Translations under genes and position numbers: made by a program
Origin: Phlebotomus papatasi
Taxonomy: Eukaryota > Arthropoda > Insecta > Diptera > Psychodidae
Length of the DNA stretch: 64,000 nucleotides
NCBI RefSeq assembly: GCF_024763615.1
Contig: NC_077224.1
Span: 72,426,712 to 72,490,711 of the forward strand
Direction of reading: 5' to 3'
Shown here: piece after piece, positions 44,811 to 55,904 of the stretch
How positions within the stretch are numbered: position 1 is the stretch's first letter
Layout of the letters: the number at the start of each line of letters is the position of its first letter
Notes under the pieces: model-generated
What the model saw: the letters and a program-made list of their open reading frames with translations, nothing else
What the model was told of the DNA's origin: nothing
Databases searched by the model: none

Positions 44811-45220
44811 CTCAAAATTTTTCGTACAAAGGAAACATGGATTTTGACCTGGACTTATCCTCCTTTATTACTACACAAACGACGTTTCGGAATTTTATGG
44901 CTTCTTCCTCAGGTATGTAAGTAACTAGTGGGAAAGGGGGATCAATACAAATTTTCACTACACTGTATTCACAATTGGACGAGATAGACATCACAATGGT
45001 CAGAACGAAACGATCATCGTTCTGACCATTGTGATGTCCATCTCGTCCAATTGTGAATACAGTGTAGTGAAAATTTGTATTGACCCCCCCCCCCCCCTTT
45101 TCCCACTACTTACTTACATACCTGAGGAAGAAGCCATAAAGTTCCGAAAAGTCGTTTGTGTAGTAAAGGAGGATAAGCCTAGGTCAAAATCCGTGTTTCC
45201 TTTGTACGAAAAATTTTGAG
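44811..45220. repeat. Mirror-image inverted repeat with tight loop
   Basis: Two arms of about 200 bases face each other around 45009-45016. CAGAACGA at 45001 pairs with TCGTTCTG at 45017. Because the arms match, both strands carry the same roughly 60-codon open frame (MMSISSNCEYSVVKICIDPP at each start). Each arm contains CCTGAGGAAGAAGCC...CCGAAA-GTCG. The right arm has a run of 14 C at 45084-45097. It resembles inverted ends of a Penelope-like retroelement, not proven. Confidence 0.75.
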
Positions 45221-45355
45221 TCCAAAGTTCAACTCTTGACCGATTCTTAAGCAGTAATCTCAAAATTTTTCTTTAAAAAAGGTGTGGCAAAGGGTCCCAG
45301 ACGTCCTAGGCTTTCCGAAGTACTCGAATTCATGACTTAGATACTATATCTCTGA

Positions 45356-45640
45356 TAGGGGCTTCAGTGGATCAGTGGATAGAGCAGTAGCTCTATGATT
45401 ATGAGGTCTCGGGTTCGAGACTGGGCAGCTGCAGATTTTTCAGCTGTTGTATTAGTCTTCGTCCAGTGAATGAATGGAAAAGTAATGCCAATATATATTA
45501 ACAATAAACCTCCTAAACTGGCGAAGTAGGTATAGGAAACAAGTTTCGGCATGCAGAGTTCAGTGGAATACAAATACACATTCACTGCCCAGATCCACAA
45601 ACCGAGGCTGGTTTACCGTTATATAAAGTGGTACTGTGTG
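45356..45640 (+). mobile_element. tRNA-derived SINE
   Basis: Pol III A-box-like GGATCAGTGGATAGAGCAG at about 45370 and B box GGGTTCGAGACTGG at 45411, about 40 bases apart as in tRNA genes, followed by a non-tRNA body. The acceptor stem does not pair, so it is not a tRNA gene. The 3' end is approximate. Confidence 0.65.
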
Positions 45641-46195
45641 TATCAGAATGCACACAGAGCACTGTAATATCATACCGACCCATAGACAAATCTTTAATCT
45701 TAAATCTTAATATCTTTGATTGTTTTCAAATTTTGTATTTGCATATTATTTAAAAGATCTATGATTTGAGTGAGATACACTCAAAGTTTTTAGCTAGTGG
45801 CGCCATATATGTGTTATCCTGTACAGAGTTATTTTGTAAAATCTTATCTCGGAAAAAATAAGTATGTCAACTGTCCAGTAAGCAAAACTTTTGAAACACT
45901 AATGCAAAATATAAATAACGTAATATAAAGGTAAGATGGTGGCTGAAGTCATCTGAATGACGTGAAAATGACGTTATTCATTACCTGATTTTTACACTAC
46001 TATACTATTTTGTTACTCGGAATGTGTAATTACTCAAAAATATAAAAATTGATACCACAAACATTTCAAGAATAATATTTCAGGCAGTTCGGGTTTAAAA
46101 GGTTTAGCACAACGTGCTGTTTTTATTGCAAAAGTGCGATATTACCAAGCTAATTTTACTATGTAAAAAAATGTTTATTTACTTCAACCCCAGTA

Positions 46196-46755
46196 GCATT
46201 TATATAAGGTATTTTACCATTATTGTATGTTTACTCTAGTGAATCAATTTAACCGTTTGGAGGGGGATGGCGCTAGTTTAGGAGAGAGATGCAGATGGTT
46301 AGCAGAAGAGAGGTTGAACCACTGTCTCCCATGCCGGCAAAGACTCTCACAGTGCCTCCCAAAGTGACCAATTCTGACAGACGGTACAGAACTCTCGAGC
46401 AAGACGCACCACTTTTGGGCTCATGCTCAAAAGTTACCAGTTATAGAAAAAAAAGGTTTAGTTCTTTCTGGGGCACCTTCGTGCCTCGCCAGCGATCTCA
46501 CAGTGGCCAAAGTTTGTGCAGAAATTCGCGTAGAAAATTTCTTGTGATTAGTGTTTAGAGCATGAGGTTCTTGCTCCAGTGAATTCCTTAGCTCCAAACA
46601 TCCACCGAAATCGATGAAGTAGCTGAATTCTCTGGTGGAGATTGTTCAAAGAGGTGTGAAAAATAAGTCAATTGTGCTGTTGTGTTACCAAGTAATTCAA
46701 GTTGAGAAGATAGTGCTGCAGATAGTGCCAGAGAAATCCTCCGAAAGAATTGCAG
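46196..46755 (+). promoter_or_regulatory. Possible promoter plus noncoding first exon of an unknown gene
   Basis: TATATAAGG lies at about 46201-46209. The downstream 500 bases are GC-richer, apparently repeat-free and contain no convincing coding frame. They end in a consensus splice donor CAG/GTGAGT at 46755/46756. This fits a 5' UTR exon whose coding exons lie further downstream, possibly outside the window. 45650-46195 shows nothing. Confidence 0.3.
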
Positions 46756-47558
46756 GTGAGTTCATTTCTTATTTAAATGCCTTGAAAATTTTGCCACCAT
46801 CTCGGGAAGATCCTTGAAACTTTTCTCAAGGTGCCGCCTGATAATCTTTTGCAACTCTTATCAATTAAACTGATGTAGATGGGCTCTAACACTTTTACTC
46901 CATTCACATCTCTGCCCTCAGGCAATGCTATGATTGAGTTTATCGTGACAGGTTAAATCATCCTCATGAATTTATGAAATTTCCTTTTCTTTGCTCACAA
47001 GATGTGTGAATGTCTGTGATATGTTCTGGCTATTGTTGGCAGAACGAATTGTGCCCTGTCAGAATGGAATTCCATCTCAGGGTAGAACAATAAGCTATTG
47101 GTTGGTAAGAATGGAGTCTTCAGCAGAATTTTGTCTATTAAATTGGCACAAAAAATTTGATAAATTTCCGAAGGACATCCCTCAGCATCTCTGTGTCATT
47201 TTTCATTCTCAGGACTATGAAAAGTTTTCCCTTCGATGGGTGAAGGTTGTCAAAAAGGCATTAAACTAATGAAATATAATGTCTAGTAGACGAAATATTA
47301 AAATATCTTTTAAAGAAAATTTAAAATTCAAATTAACTTAATAAATTGAATAATTACAATACATTTTTTTTAAAAAGAAAAATTATTAGGATAATTTTGG
47401 TTTGTGAATTGAGGGAAAATTTATTAGAGCAAAGATACATGAAATTAAAATTAAGTTAACTTGAATAAAAAAAAAAATTGTTTTATTTTTTTAAGAATAT
47501 TTAGTATAAAACTTTAACACCTAGAGCTTATAGATTTTTTTTAAGAATGAATTTTTGT
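46756..47558. other. Unassigned sequence
   Basis: A 92-codon plus-strand frame at 46991-47269 opens at a TTG and has no family features. No repeat identified. Confidence 0.25.
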
Positions 47559-47681
47559 ATAGGGATAGGCTTTCGGGTTTCGTACATATTCCAGCTTCGA
47601 ATACTTAATATTTTTTCGATATTCCTTTAATGAATCTAACTCAATTTCTTTCAGTAAATGTGTAACTTAAGACCTTACTTA

Positions 47682-48321
47682 CTTACTTAGATAGCTGCAA
47701 CGTCCCTATAAGAGACCGGGCCTCTCCCACTAACATCGGTTAGTTCTGTAGAGGAATTCTGTAACAGCATGACAATGTCGTATGACAAATTTAAATTTTT
47801 TTTGTGGTAAATTAAGAAGAACTAATCGTAAATCCGATTGATATCAGTTACTAAAGGCTTTATAAACCTCCTTGGAATGGCCATTTGATGCTCACTGGGC
47901 TTTAATGTTGTCCTGCTTCTAAATTTACTACAAAAAAAATTGTCATATGACATTGTCATCCTGTTAATAATTCCTGTACTAGTAACTCCGTCAGCTCGCT
48001 TAAAAACGTAGCATAGATCGCTGTCGTAAAGTCCATCCTATCGGAGGCTCCTTGCAAGTTTTTGTAAAAATCTTGCTTTTACGGGGAAGGGCCGTTAGAC
48101 CCTCCCTCTGGAGAGGATCTCGCTCAACCCTCTCCAGAAGGACCAGATTCTTTGTTCGTTAACCTCTGGTTTGTAACTTCCTACTGGAGTTGGTTACTTA
48201 ATCTTTTATCACTTATCTGACTATACCGGAGCCTACCACGCATCTAGCCCGCTTGAAAATGATAATGAGAATTGAAGGGAAGAGGCAATGTATCGCATTA
48301 CACCCCTCCCTATTTAGACCC
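47682..48321. mobile_element. Probable retroposon flanked by a 9-base direct repeat
   Basis: CCTTACTTA occurs on both sides. The body is related to 9397-9572. It carries a third-level insertion at 47749-47979. No open reading frame of note. Confidence 0.5.
47749..47979. mobile_element. GAGGAATTCTGTAACAGC MITE
   Basis: GAGGAATTCTGTAACAGCAT and GACAATGTCGTATGACAAAT at the left pair with TTGTCATATGACATTGTCAT and TAATAATTCC at the right. A diverged relative of 17861-18214. Confidence 0.65.
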
Positions 48322-48654
48322 CCTTACTTAAAACATGGCTTAAGTAAGATTCATTAAAAGAATATGGTAAAAATATAAAATGTTCGAAGCTAGAATGCTG
48401 TGCGAAGCCTGAAAGTCTTCCTCTACACCACAAAAGAAAGTGCAAGCTGTGTTCACTGTTTTAATGATTCAATAAAAACTCATTGAGAAGTTATTGAATA
48501 AGGTCAACACGGAAATAATTATATAAGTAGTAAAATTTGTCACTCTCGTCACTCTCCTTTTAGGAGTAATAAAACTAACCAAATTAAGAATTTTCGAGTT
48601 TTCACTACTGAACAATAGCAGATAAAAGAACATATCAGGACAGACTGGTCTTAT

Positions 48655-48895
48655 GTCGTGCTCAAAATCTCAAAATTCAAAATCACAAAAAGCAAAATCC
48701 CAAAATTCAAAATCCCAAAAGCCGAAATATCGAATTGATAAGAGTGTCATAGCCACTCTGGCGATTGAACCCGCATTTCCTGGACCCAAAAAGAAATTTT
48801 CAATACATTACAATATTCTCCTTGTGATTTTAATAATTTATGGTTTTTGACAATTCAGTTTTTTAATGTACGGAATTTTGAATTTCGGTTTTTTG
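48655..48895. mobile_element. CAAAATCCCGAAA-type foldback element, diverged
   Basis: Left tandem units of CAAAATCCCAAAATTC and right GGAATTTTGAATTTCGGTTT. The repeat gives a lysine/serine-rich open frame that is not a gene. Confidence 0.5.
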
Positions 48896-49374
48896 ACTGC
48901 AATCTAAAAGGTCTCATATAAATTCAAATATTGTAATGATTGAAAGACAATTATTATATTATCGTGAATGCTTTCTGGATTATTGCCTTACAAATTTGTG
49001 TAACAAAAGGAAAATTGCAAATACTTTTCGATGGGACTGTCGTCTTAGCGTTGGTTACCAACCTGCTCCAGAGTGAAAACGGTGGAAAAACTTCTCCTCA
49101 GGTTGTGTGTGCCATACATCCATTAGATGACAATATCTTTCTTTTAATTACAATTTCAATTTACTGGAATAACCGTTAGAATTGAGAAAAGAAATTGGCT
49201 AACTCAGACGAACTGTCATCCATTCGGGCAACAGCCCATGTAGGAAAACAAAAAAATTATAAAAATAAATAAGATACGTTTTAGTTGACTTTATGATGTT
49301 TCCATAACCCATGAAAAACAGGCCATATCCCTTCCACACTTACGTTTAAAAATACGGTGCGAAATGCTAACCGA

Positions 49375-49572
49375 TTTCAATTCAGCTGAAAACATGTGTA
49401 TTTTCAGCTAAATTCTGCGAACCTTAAAACGGAATTCGCGAGGCAGTTCCGTTTCCATATATTAAATTAGCACCGTTTGTTCGAGAACTGCCGATCGGTC
49501 ATCATATTTTTGCTCATTGATTCAGCAAAAATATACTGATAACGTTGCTTTTTTTTAGCTAACTGTGCTCGC
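49375..49572. repeat. Dispersed repeat shared with 62438-62590
   Basis: Same order of phrases in both: CCTTAAAACGGAATTCGCGA / GAGGCAGTNCCNTTTCCATA / CATATTTTTGCTC / AACTGTG. 48896-49374 has no identified gene. Confidence 0.6.
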
Positions 49573-49703
49573 TAGGTTACAAACTAAGAATCTGAGACAA
49601 TTTTCAATTAGTAATTTAGTAATTAGAACACAAATAACTTACAAAACCATAAAACCTCAAGAACTAAAAGCGTTGATACTATGAGAGTTACACTGTACTT
49701 TAA

Positions 49704-49937
49704 TAGGGTCGAAGGAACACCTCTTCAACAGGGAACCCCTATTGACACTTTTGTCAAAATGTTGAAATTTTTTTAACGGATCCAATAAAATCTGTGTGAT
49801 ATAACGTTTTTTTCATTAATCTGCGTTTTTCGATAAGTATAAGTGTTCGAATTTCGTGTTCCAAATAGTATAGAGTAGGGTGTCAATAAGTCCTGACACG
49901 AGTCCTTTAAGTGTCAATAGGTATTCCTTTCACCCTA
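49704..49937. mobile_element. TAGGGTNAAAGGAACACC MITE, copy 2
   Basis: TAGGGTCGAAGGAACACC at the left, GGTATTCCTTTCACCCTA at the right. Inverted with respect to 9789-10034. Confidence 0.7.
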
Positions 49938-50792
49938 TATACTGGTTTTATCATTTATCAATCTTATTGAACATAATTTTTTAAGTAAGATTATGCAAAA
50001 GAAAAAAAGTTTTATGGAAAAGCAGATATATGGAAAATACTAGTTCTCTTACGTCTTTAGTTCAGCAGTAGACGAACTATGCCAAATTTCGAACTTCTTG
50101 CAATATCGAATCCTTCTTTTGCTCTCTAAAAATTCTGAATAGTTTCGAATAATTATAACACCTTGATCTTTGGAGCTCTTCATTTAATTACTTACCAAAT
50201 TTACAGAGAGTTGGGAATCAATAGTTCTGATTGTCGCCTCTCTCTGTGCACAAACACAAAAATTCTTGGGATTATACGGGCTTCAGACCTAAGGCTTAAC
50301 CGTATGGCTTAATATCTTTAATTTCTAAAAATTTTCTGGAAAAACCGGACGTAAGATTCGATTATAAAGGGCAAATGATCAATTACTTCTTCGAAATGGT
50401 AAATACTAAATTGATGTAAAATTCTTTTATAAACAAAGATTATAGTATCGCAATCTAAATCACTATCTTCTCTTTAAAATATAATTTAATTTTTATAATA
50501 AATTTTAAATCAAAGGTAAAAAATTTAATGTCAGTAAAATACTGGCTTCTACTGTTATTCTCCTGAAATTCGCTATTGCAACCAAGTGTTTTTTTAGAGT
50601 ATGCTACAGACTTTTTTATGTTTGTCCAGTATTTTAGCCAGTAAGAAATGTAATATTGCTGAAAAATGACTTTAAACTATATTTGAGAAAAAAGAATGGT
50701 TCACAGCCTTTTAATTGCTATCAATTTTCCAATAGTGTTTCATTGTTTTCATGACCTAAAAATACATTATTCAGCATTTAAAAAGTGATAAT
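49938..50792. mobile_element. Intergenic, with GGTCTTCAG MITE fragment at about 50279-50400
   Basis: GGGCTTCAGACCTAAGGCTT then CCGTATGGCTTA matches one end of the GGTCTTCAG family in reverse. Nothing else recognised. Confidence 0.4.
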
Positions 50793-50992
50793 TAGGGAAA
50801 GTCTTTTAGGCTTCACACATACTCTGGTTTGGAACGCGTCATATTTTTCTGAAATACTTTTTATGAATCTGGCCTAATTTTTTTCAGGAAATGTGTGACT
50901 TAATACTAGCTCTTAAATTATTGCTACAGGTCAAATACATTCAAAGAATGAAATGTTCGTAGCCAGAATATGTGCGAAGCCTGGAAGCCTTA
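50793..50992. mobile_element. GGGAAAGTCTTTTAGGCTTC MITE
   Basis: Left TAGGGAAAGTCTTTTAGGCT and right GCGAAGCCTGGAAGCCTTA pair. 200 bp and uninterrupted, so it serves as the reference for 47559-48426. Confidence 0.7.
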
Positions 50993-51319
50993 AACTACAT
51001 CAGTTCATGGTTAATTTAATACTAAGTTTCTCAGGTTTTTAGTAACAAAAAGTGACTCTAAAGTTTATTGTATTTTTTTCTATTTTTTAAAAATTAAATT
51101 CTTTTTACTATATTTGATTCTCAGTGTATAAAGAAATTTTATTGCAAAACAAAAGCAAAAAACTCCGTGTTAAATAATTAACAAATGTTTGAGAAAACAA
51201 TTAGAAGTTCCTGTAATGGGATGTGAGATCCTCAGCTAAAAAAATCTCTTAAGTAAAAACATTTTATAATAAAACTTATAGATATGACAAGTGGAAAGCA
51301 GTTCTTTTGAAAACAGTAA

Positions 51320-51523
51320 GGCTATTTACACCGCTGCATTAGATTGAGATTAAACTGTCCTAAAATCTGATTTTGGGACAATTCAGTCTCAGTCTAATAC
51401 GGGGTGTAATTGGCTTCAATGAAACAGTTTATATATTGCCGTATCAAATTGAGTCTAAATTGTCCCAAAACCCGATTTTGGGGCAATCCAATCTCAATCC
51501 AATACGGCGGTATAAATGGCCTC
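51320..51523. repeat. Tandem pair of palindromes
   Basis: Two palindromic units (about 51320-51415 and 51430-51523), each centred on AAAATCTGATTTTGGG-like sequence with ATTGAGATTAAACTGTCC arms. The outermost ends AGGCTATTTACACCGC and GCGGTATAAATGGCCT also pair. Confidence 0.75.
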
Positions 51524-51703
51524 AGTGTTTTCCCTGGAATATTTTCGGGAATGATGGTTAACGAAAAGTGTTTTGTAGACCATATAGGGCATCTATCTTT
51601 TATAAATTTAAAACCTCTAATAGTTTTTTCCACATTAGATTTAATATTAAAAAAATACAATAAAATAAGTAGGAAATCTAACTTACATCCAAGTAAAAAC
51701 GAA

Positions 51704-51933
51704 TAGGGGAAAGTACTCTCCCTTCGAATGTTCATGCCAGTTCATGCCTTTGAATAATGATAATTTTCTTTTAGTTTTCCTAAAGGATTTTACACATTTT
51801 TATTAAATATTAGTTTGTTTATCATCAATTGTTGATAATTCCGTGATAATTGAGTGTAAATCTCTTATGAAAAACAAAAGAAATTCACATTATTCAAAGG
51901 CATGAACGTTCGAAGGGAGAGCACTTTCCCCTA
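51704..51933. mobile_element. AGGGGAAAGTACTCTCCCTTCG MITE
   Basis: AGGGGAAAGTACTCTCCCTT then CGAATGTTCATGCC pairs with GGCATGAACGTTCG and AAGGGAGAGCACTTTCCCCT. A central TTGATAATT-rich hairpin. 230 bp. Confidence 0.85.
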
Positions 51934-52177
51934 TACTTTTTCCTTCAGAATTCTTGACCTCATTACCGTATTTGTACGCCCCTTTTTGGTGTTTAAATAA
52001 ATAAATCTCTATTGCTATCTCCAAAAAGACTTTATGGTCACTTAAGTACAGTAAATGGTGCAAATTGCGAAAAAAAACTTTATTTTTCCGAATAAATTGA
52101 GATTTAAACATTTAATGAAAGTGACACTCGACATTAATTCCAGAAGCCGTTTAGTCTAACATTCTCGCCAACTTTCA

Positions 52178-52394
52178 GCAGGCTTCAAGTGCAGAAAAAG
52201 ACTGCCTTGTGGCCATGAATGTGACATTTACAGATGATTCTGTGGTAAAAGTGCTGATGCTCGAAGGGATGTCAACCCACAAGAGACAATTAATACCCTC
52301 TAACACTTCTTATAGCACCTCCACAGAAATTCTCATGGTCTTTCTGGGAATTCGGACGAAAAGAGCAAATTGTCTTCAAGAACAAAATTACTAG
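52178..52394 (+). other. Weak exon candidate
   Basis: After an acceptor-like CCAACTTTCAG, an ATG at 52215 opens MNVTFTDDSVVKVLMLEG and continues 60 codons. A donor-like GTGGTAAAAG occurs within. No family recognised. It could be joined to the exon ending at 46755, but that is speculation. Confidence 0.15.
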
Positions 52395-52964
52395 GAATTT
52401 GCGAAGCAAAAAAAATAATGCGAACATGCGAATTTAATTGAATTTGAAGTCATCTAGCTTGTGCGAATATTTAGAGCACGATGTAGCCAATTATGTTGCT
52501 TCGGTGATCACTGAAATCGAACGTAATTGAAATTGGTGTCGTGACATTGGTCAAAAAAGTGAAGATGACTTGGAGGAAAATTCCACAAAGATACACGGCA
52601 AACTTTCTTACAATAGTTCAATATATAGTTCATACGAAAATTAAAGTTATTTCATTCATTGTAGTTCAAGTTTATTTAAGGTCAAGATATCATCGGAATT
52701 TATACAAATATCCCTGGATTTTCTTTAAAATTGGAATGAAATGCTAAATCTTGGTAACATCTACATAAAAGTCCCCAATAGGAGTTCACAAACATACGTA
52801 AACAATTCTCATAATTCAATCCAAGGATCGTTAACATGTTTATAGTTTATAGTTTATCATTTTTCCCATGCCCTTCCACGCCTTTCCAAAACCATGTTTT
52901 TATGGGATTGCTCGAAAATGCGTCATCCGATTTTTTTTTTCATTTTTAGACTTTATCCAGGCAG

Positions 52965-53420
52965 ACTTTTCGTCCTTATACGAAAATCCAGGTGAATCGT
53001 TGCTAATAACGGTTTTTCAATGTCCAAGGTTAAAAATGCTCTAAAGAGCGTATTTTTATCCGAATGCTATCATGTTTAGACTCGTTGGAAAGATCTTCGA
53101 ATTTCCGATATAACTGAACCAGCGCCAATCGGTTCTGAACCGGTAATGAACCGGTATTTTGGGCAATATTTTGAGTGATTTTTAAATCGGTTTAAATCGG
53201 TTGTGAACAGGTAATGAACCTGTTACCAATTTTTGTACGAAAATCAATTTTATTACTCTTAAAACAAATTTTTGGGATCTTTCGAGTGATTTATTAATCG
53301 GTTTAAATCGGTTCATAACCGGTAAATAGTAAGTGATGCAAAAGTACTCTTGAGGTATAGCATCTAAGTTACTTCAAAAAGCCTGGGACGCGTTGCCTCG
53401 CCTTTTTTACGAAGATATTT
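52965..53420. repeat. Dispersed repeat with ACCGGTAATGAACC phrases, copy 2
   Basis: Inverted relative of 38765-39310. TCGGTTTAAATCGGTT and ACCGGTAATGAACCGGTA recur several times internally. Confidence 0.5.
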
Positions 53421-54828
53421 ATGATACATATCTGAGATGTCCAATGTCCACTATAGGGTTAAGTATGAATGTGGTCGCTTTCCAGATGATTTACAAATCA
53501 ATATGAAATGCCTTACCAGAGACCCATCAAGTCTAATAAAAAGTGAAGCTATTTTCCACTTTTCCTTGTAAAAATTTTGCAGCTATTGCACCGCAACCTA
53601 AGCAAATTCGCTCGTAGTTCTTGCATAATTTTGGCGAACATTGTGAAATATGTATTTTTAGATAGGTTTTAATGCACGATTTCGAGATATATCAGACTGA
53701 TAAGTCAATTATCTTTAGGAAAAGACTTGCCAATAGTCTTCAGTACCTCTATGCAAAAACGTGTGGAAAAATTAAATGTCGAGAGGCCCCTGACCTTACA
53801 TATAAAATAACAGATATGACAAGCGCTGTTGTAGATTGAACACAGGAACATTAACTGATGATAATAGTGAAAAGAAAACTTGAAAAAATATATTTTAATG
53901 CAAAATTGTTTTAGATTACTTTTTGTTAATCGACTCAATGATTTCTATACAACTAATCTATAAAGAAAGCGTGGGAAAATGTTATCAAACACGCATTTTA
54001 CCGCATTTTTTGAAGTTGACATATAGAAATATAATCATCCTCAAATAGATACTTTAAAAAGCACTTGACTTTTTACATTGTCAAAAAAGTGGTTCCGGGA
54101 CATAAATCCTCCTGTATAGTTAGTTGAATTTTTTTGCTTATCGTAATTTAAGTCATACTTATCACTCAATTTAAATCTTCTGTTACATTACCAAAATTTA
54201 TTGTTGTTCTTATTATCCTTTACTTCTTCTGATCTCGTAAGGTTATAAACGGATATCACATGTGCTCTTTATTCAATAAATTTCTTACGAAAGCACCATT
54301 TTTAACGTGTTCATTCACTCTTTTAAGTGTACAATTAATTTGGAAAAAAATATGCAGAAAAAAACTAGACATTGAAGTAATAATGTATTACTTGTTAATA
54401 ATATATTGAAAGTAGGTAGTTTTTACTCATACATGATATTTTAAAAAGCTCATTCAATAAGTAGATTTTGAATTAAGACTTTTAAAAGTCAAACCGAGCA
54501 TTCTGGAATTTTAAAGACTTTCTGGTGTGATGAATAAATAATTTATTTATAAACCATGCTCTGAGAGTGATAATATTTTGAAATAAGTGAGAGAGGTGAG
54601 AGATGTGTGGTTATGCGTCTACCGCCGTCTTAGCTTTAGTAAACATTATTCTAAACTTAAAATATTCTTTAGAAATCTTTTTATTCTTTCTTTTTAAATA
54701 TACTTTAGGTTAAGTCCATTTTTCTGAAGGACTAGTCTAGATCTATAGAATCCATTACAGTGCTTAAGTAGTTAAAACTAATGGATAAAACTTAGTAATG
54801 AAGTTCACATAACATTGTTAGGGGAAAG
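53421..54828. other. AT-rich intergenic DNA, nothing recognised
   Basis: No coding frame with family features and no clear repeat ends. Confidence 0.4.
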
Positions 54829-55302
54829 TGGGGTACCAATGAATAAGGGCACATTTAAAATAGTTTCTTTTTTTTTTAAATTAATTTAATTAATTTTATT
54901 TTATTTATCTTTCATAATAATGCTTTTGAGCTTGCGCTCTTGGAAGTATAATAAAAAAAAGAAAACCGTTAACAAAGCAAAACGAAATTCAGGAAGCAAG
55001 AATTTGCGGCCACCGCCGTCTAAGTGTTAGTGACCAATCTCCAGAGTAAAACGGTGGAAAACTCCTTGACAGGTTGTATATGCCATCTGTATCATAAAAA
55101 AAACAAATGCTTCCTGATTAGAATTAATAATAAAAAAAGGTAATACAACCAAGACTAAGGTGCCATAAAGGTTTGGATTGGTTCTGCCTCCTAATTAGTT
55201 CCGAAACTAAATTACGTTATGATATTGCTCTTTTTCATTTGAAAATAGGAGAAAGCCCTATTTTAAAGGTGCTCCAATTCAAAACTAACCCACTTCTCTC
55301 TA
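54829..55302. mobile_element. AGGGGAAAGTGGGGTACC MITE, partly degraded
   Basis: The left AGGGGAAAGTGGGGTACCAA pairs loosely with the right TAACCCACTTCTCTCTAA. The interior at about 55005-55090 repeats a CCGCCGTCTAAGTGTTAGTG segment related to 49035-49120. Confidence 0.4.
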
Positions 55303-55584
55303 ATGTTATAAGTCATATCCGGCAAAGAGTGTTAAAAAAAATCCATTAAAATTTATCTCAAACACGATTATTTAAATGTTCTTTGATTATTTGTGTTCTT
55401 ATACTAAGAAAAACCATGTCTAGGACTGTAGTAAACTATTCAGAAGAAAATAGTTCATTAAGTTTTTTGTTCTTAATTATAACACAACATTGAATTTAAA
55501 TCAACGCCATTTCAAATGATGACTTCTAGTACCTTGGATAAAAAAGGTACTCGTTTGCTACTCGTTTGTTTTAGTAAATAATTG

Positions 55585-55806
55585 TAGGGGAAGGCGCGCT
55601 ACCTTCGGACGATTTATGCTTCGCACAAATCATGTTTTTCAATGTGTTTTAAAAGAATTTGGCCCATTATAATATTATATTTAAATAGCTAGTTCAATGC
55701 TTCAAATTTTTAGAAAAGAGCTATGGATGATATCCATAAGGATCATAGAGAAAAAATTAAATTGTGCGAAGCTTGAGTCGTCCGAAGGTAGCGCGCTTTC
55801 CCCTAT
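55585..55806. mobile_element. AGGGGAAGGCGCGCTACC MITE
   Basis: AGGGGAAGGCGCGCTACCTT and CGGACGATTTATGCTTCGCA pair with TGCGAAGCTTGAGTCGTCCG and AAGGTAGCGCGCTTTCCCCT. 222 bp. Confidence 0.85.
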
Positions 55807-55904
55807 GATCTTAAATCGTAATTACAGAGGATGGCATTGAGGTTATGAACATGTTGAGGTTATGTCTGACTTCGAACTGAAATGGAAAATACATAGAAAA
55901 AAGT

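Larger units (their letters stand above)
47559..48426. mobile_element. GGGAAGGCTTTCAGG MITE, interrupted by two nested repeats
   Basis: Ends TAGGGATAGGCTTTCGGGTT and GCGAAGCCTGAAAGTC match 50793-50992 and 62815-63033. The interior is split at CCTTACTTA, duplicated at 47673-47681 and 48322-48330, by the 47682-48321 repeat. Confidence 0.7.

Noticed and set aside
44812..45219. Duplicated 60-62-residue genes facing each other
   Set aside because: The identical frames are explained by a DNA-level inverted repeat. There is no promoter, and nothing known matches.
45361..45435. tRNA gene on the plus strand
   Set aside because: A and B boxes are present, but the acceptor stem does not pair and the sequence runs into a longer repeat body. 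Called a SINE.
46289..46558. 89-codon plus-strand frame
   Set aside because: Arg/Ser-rich with no recognisable domain. It fits better as part of a noncoding first exon.
51394..51735. 98-113-codon frames on both strands
   Set aside because: They overlap tandem palindromes and a MITE edge, with no family features.
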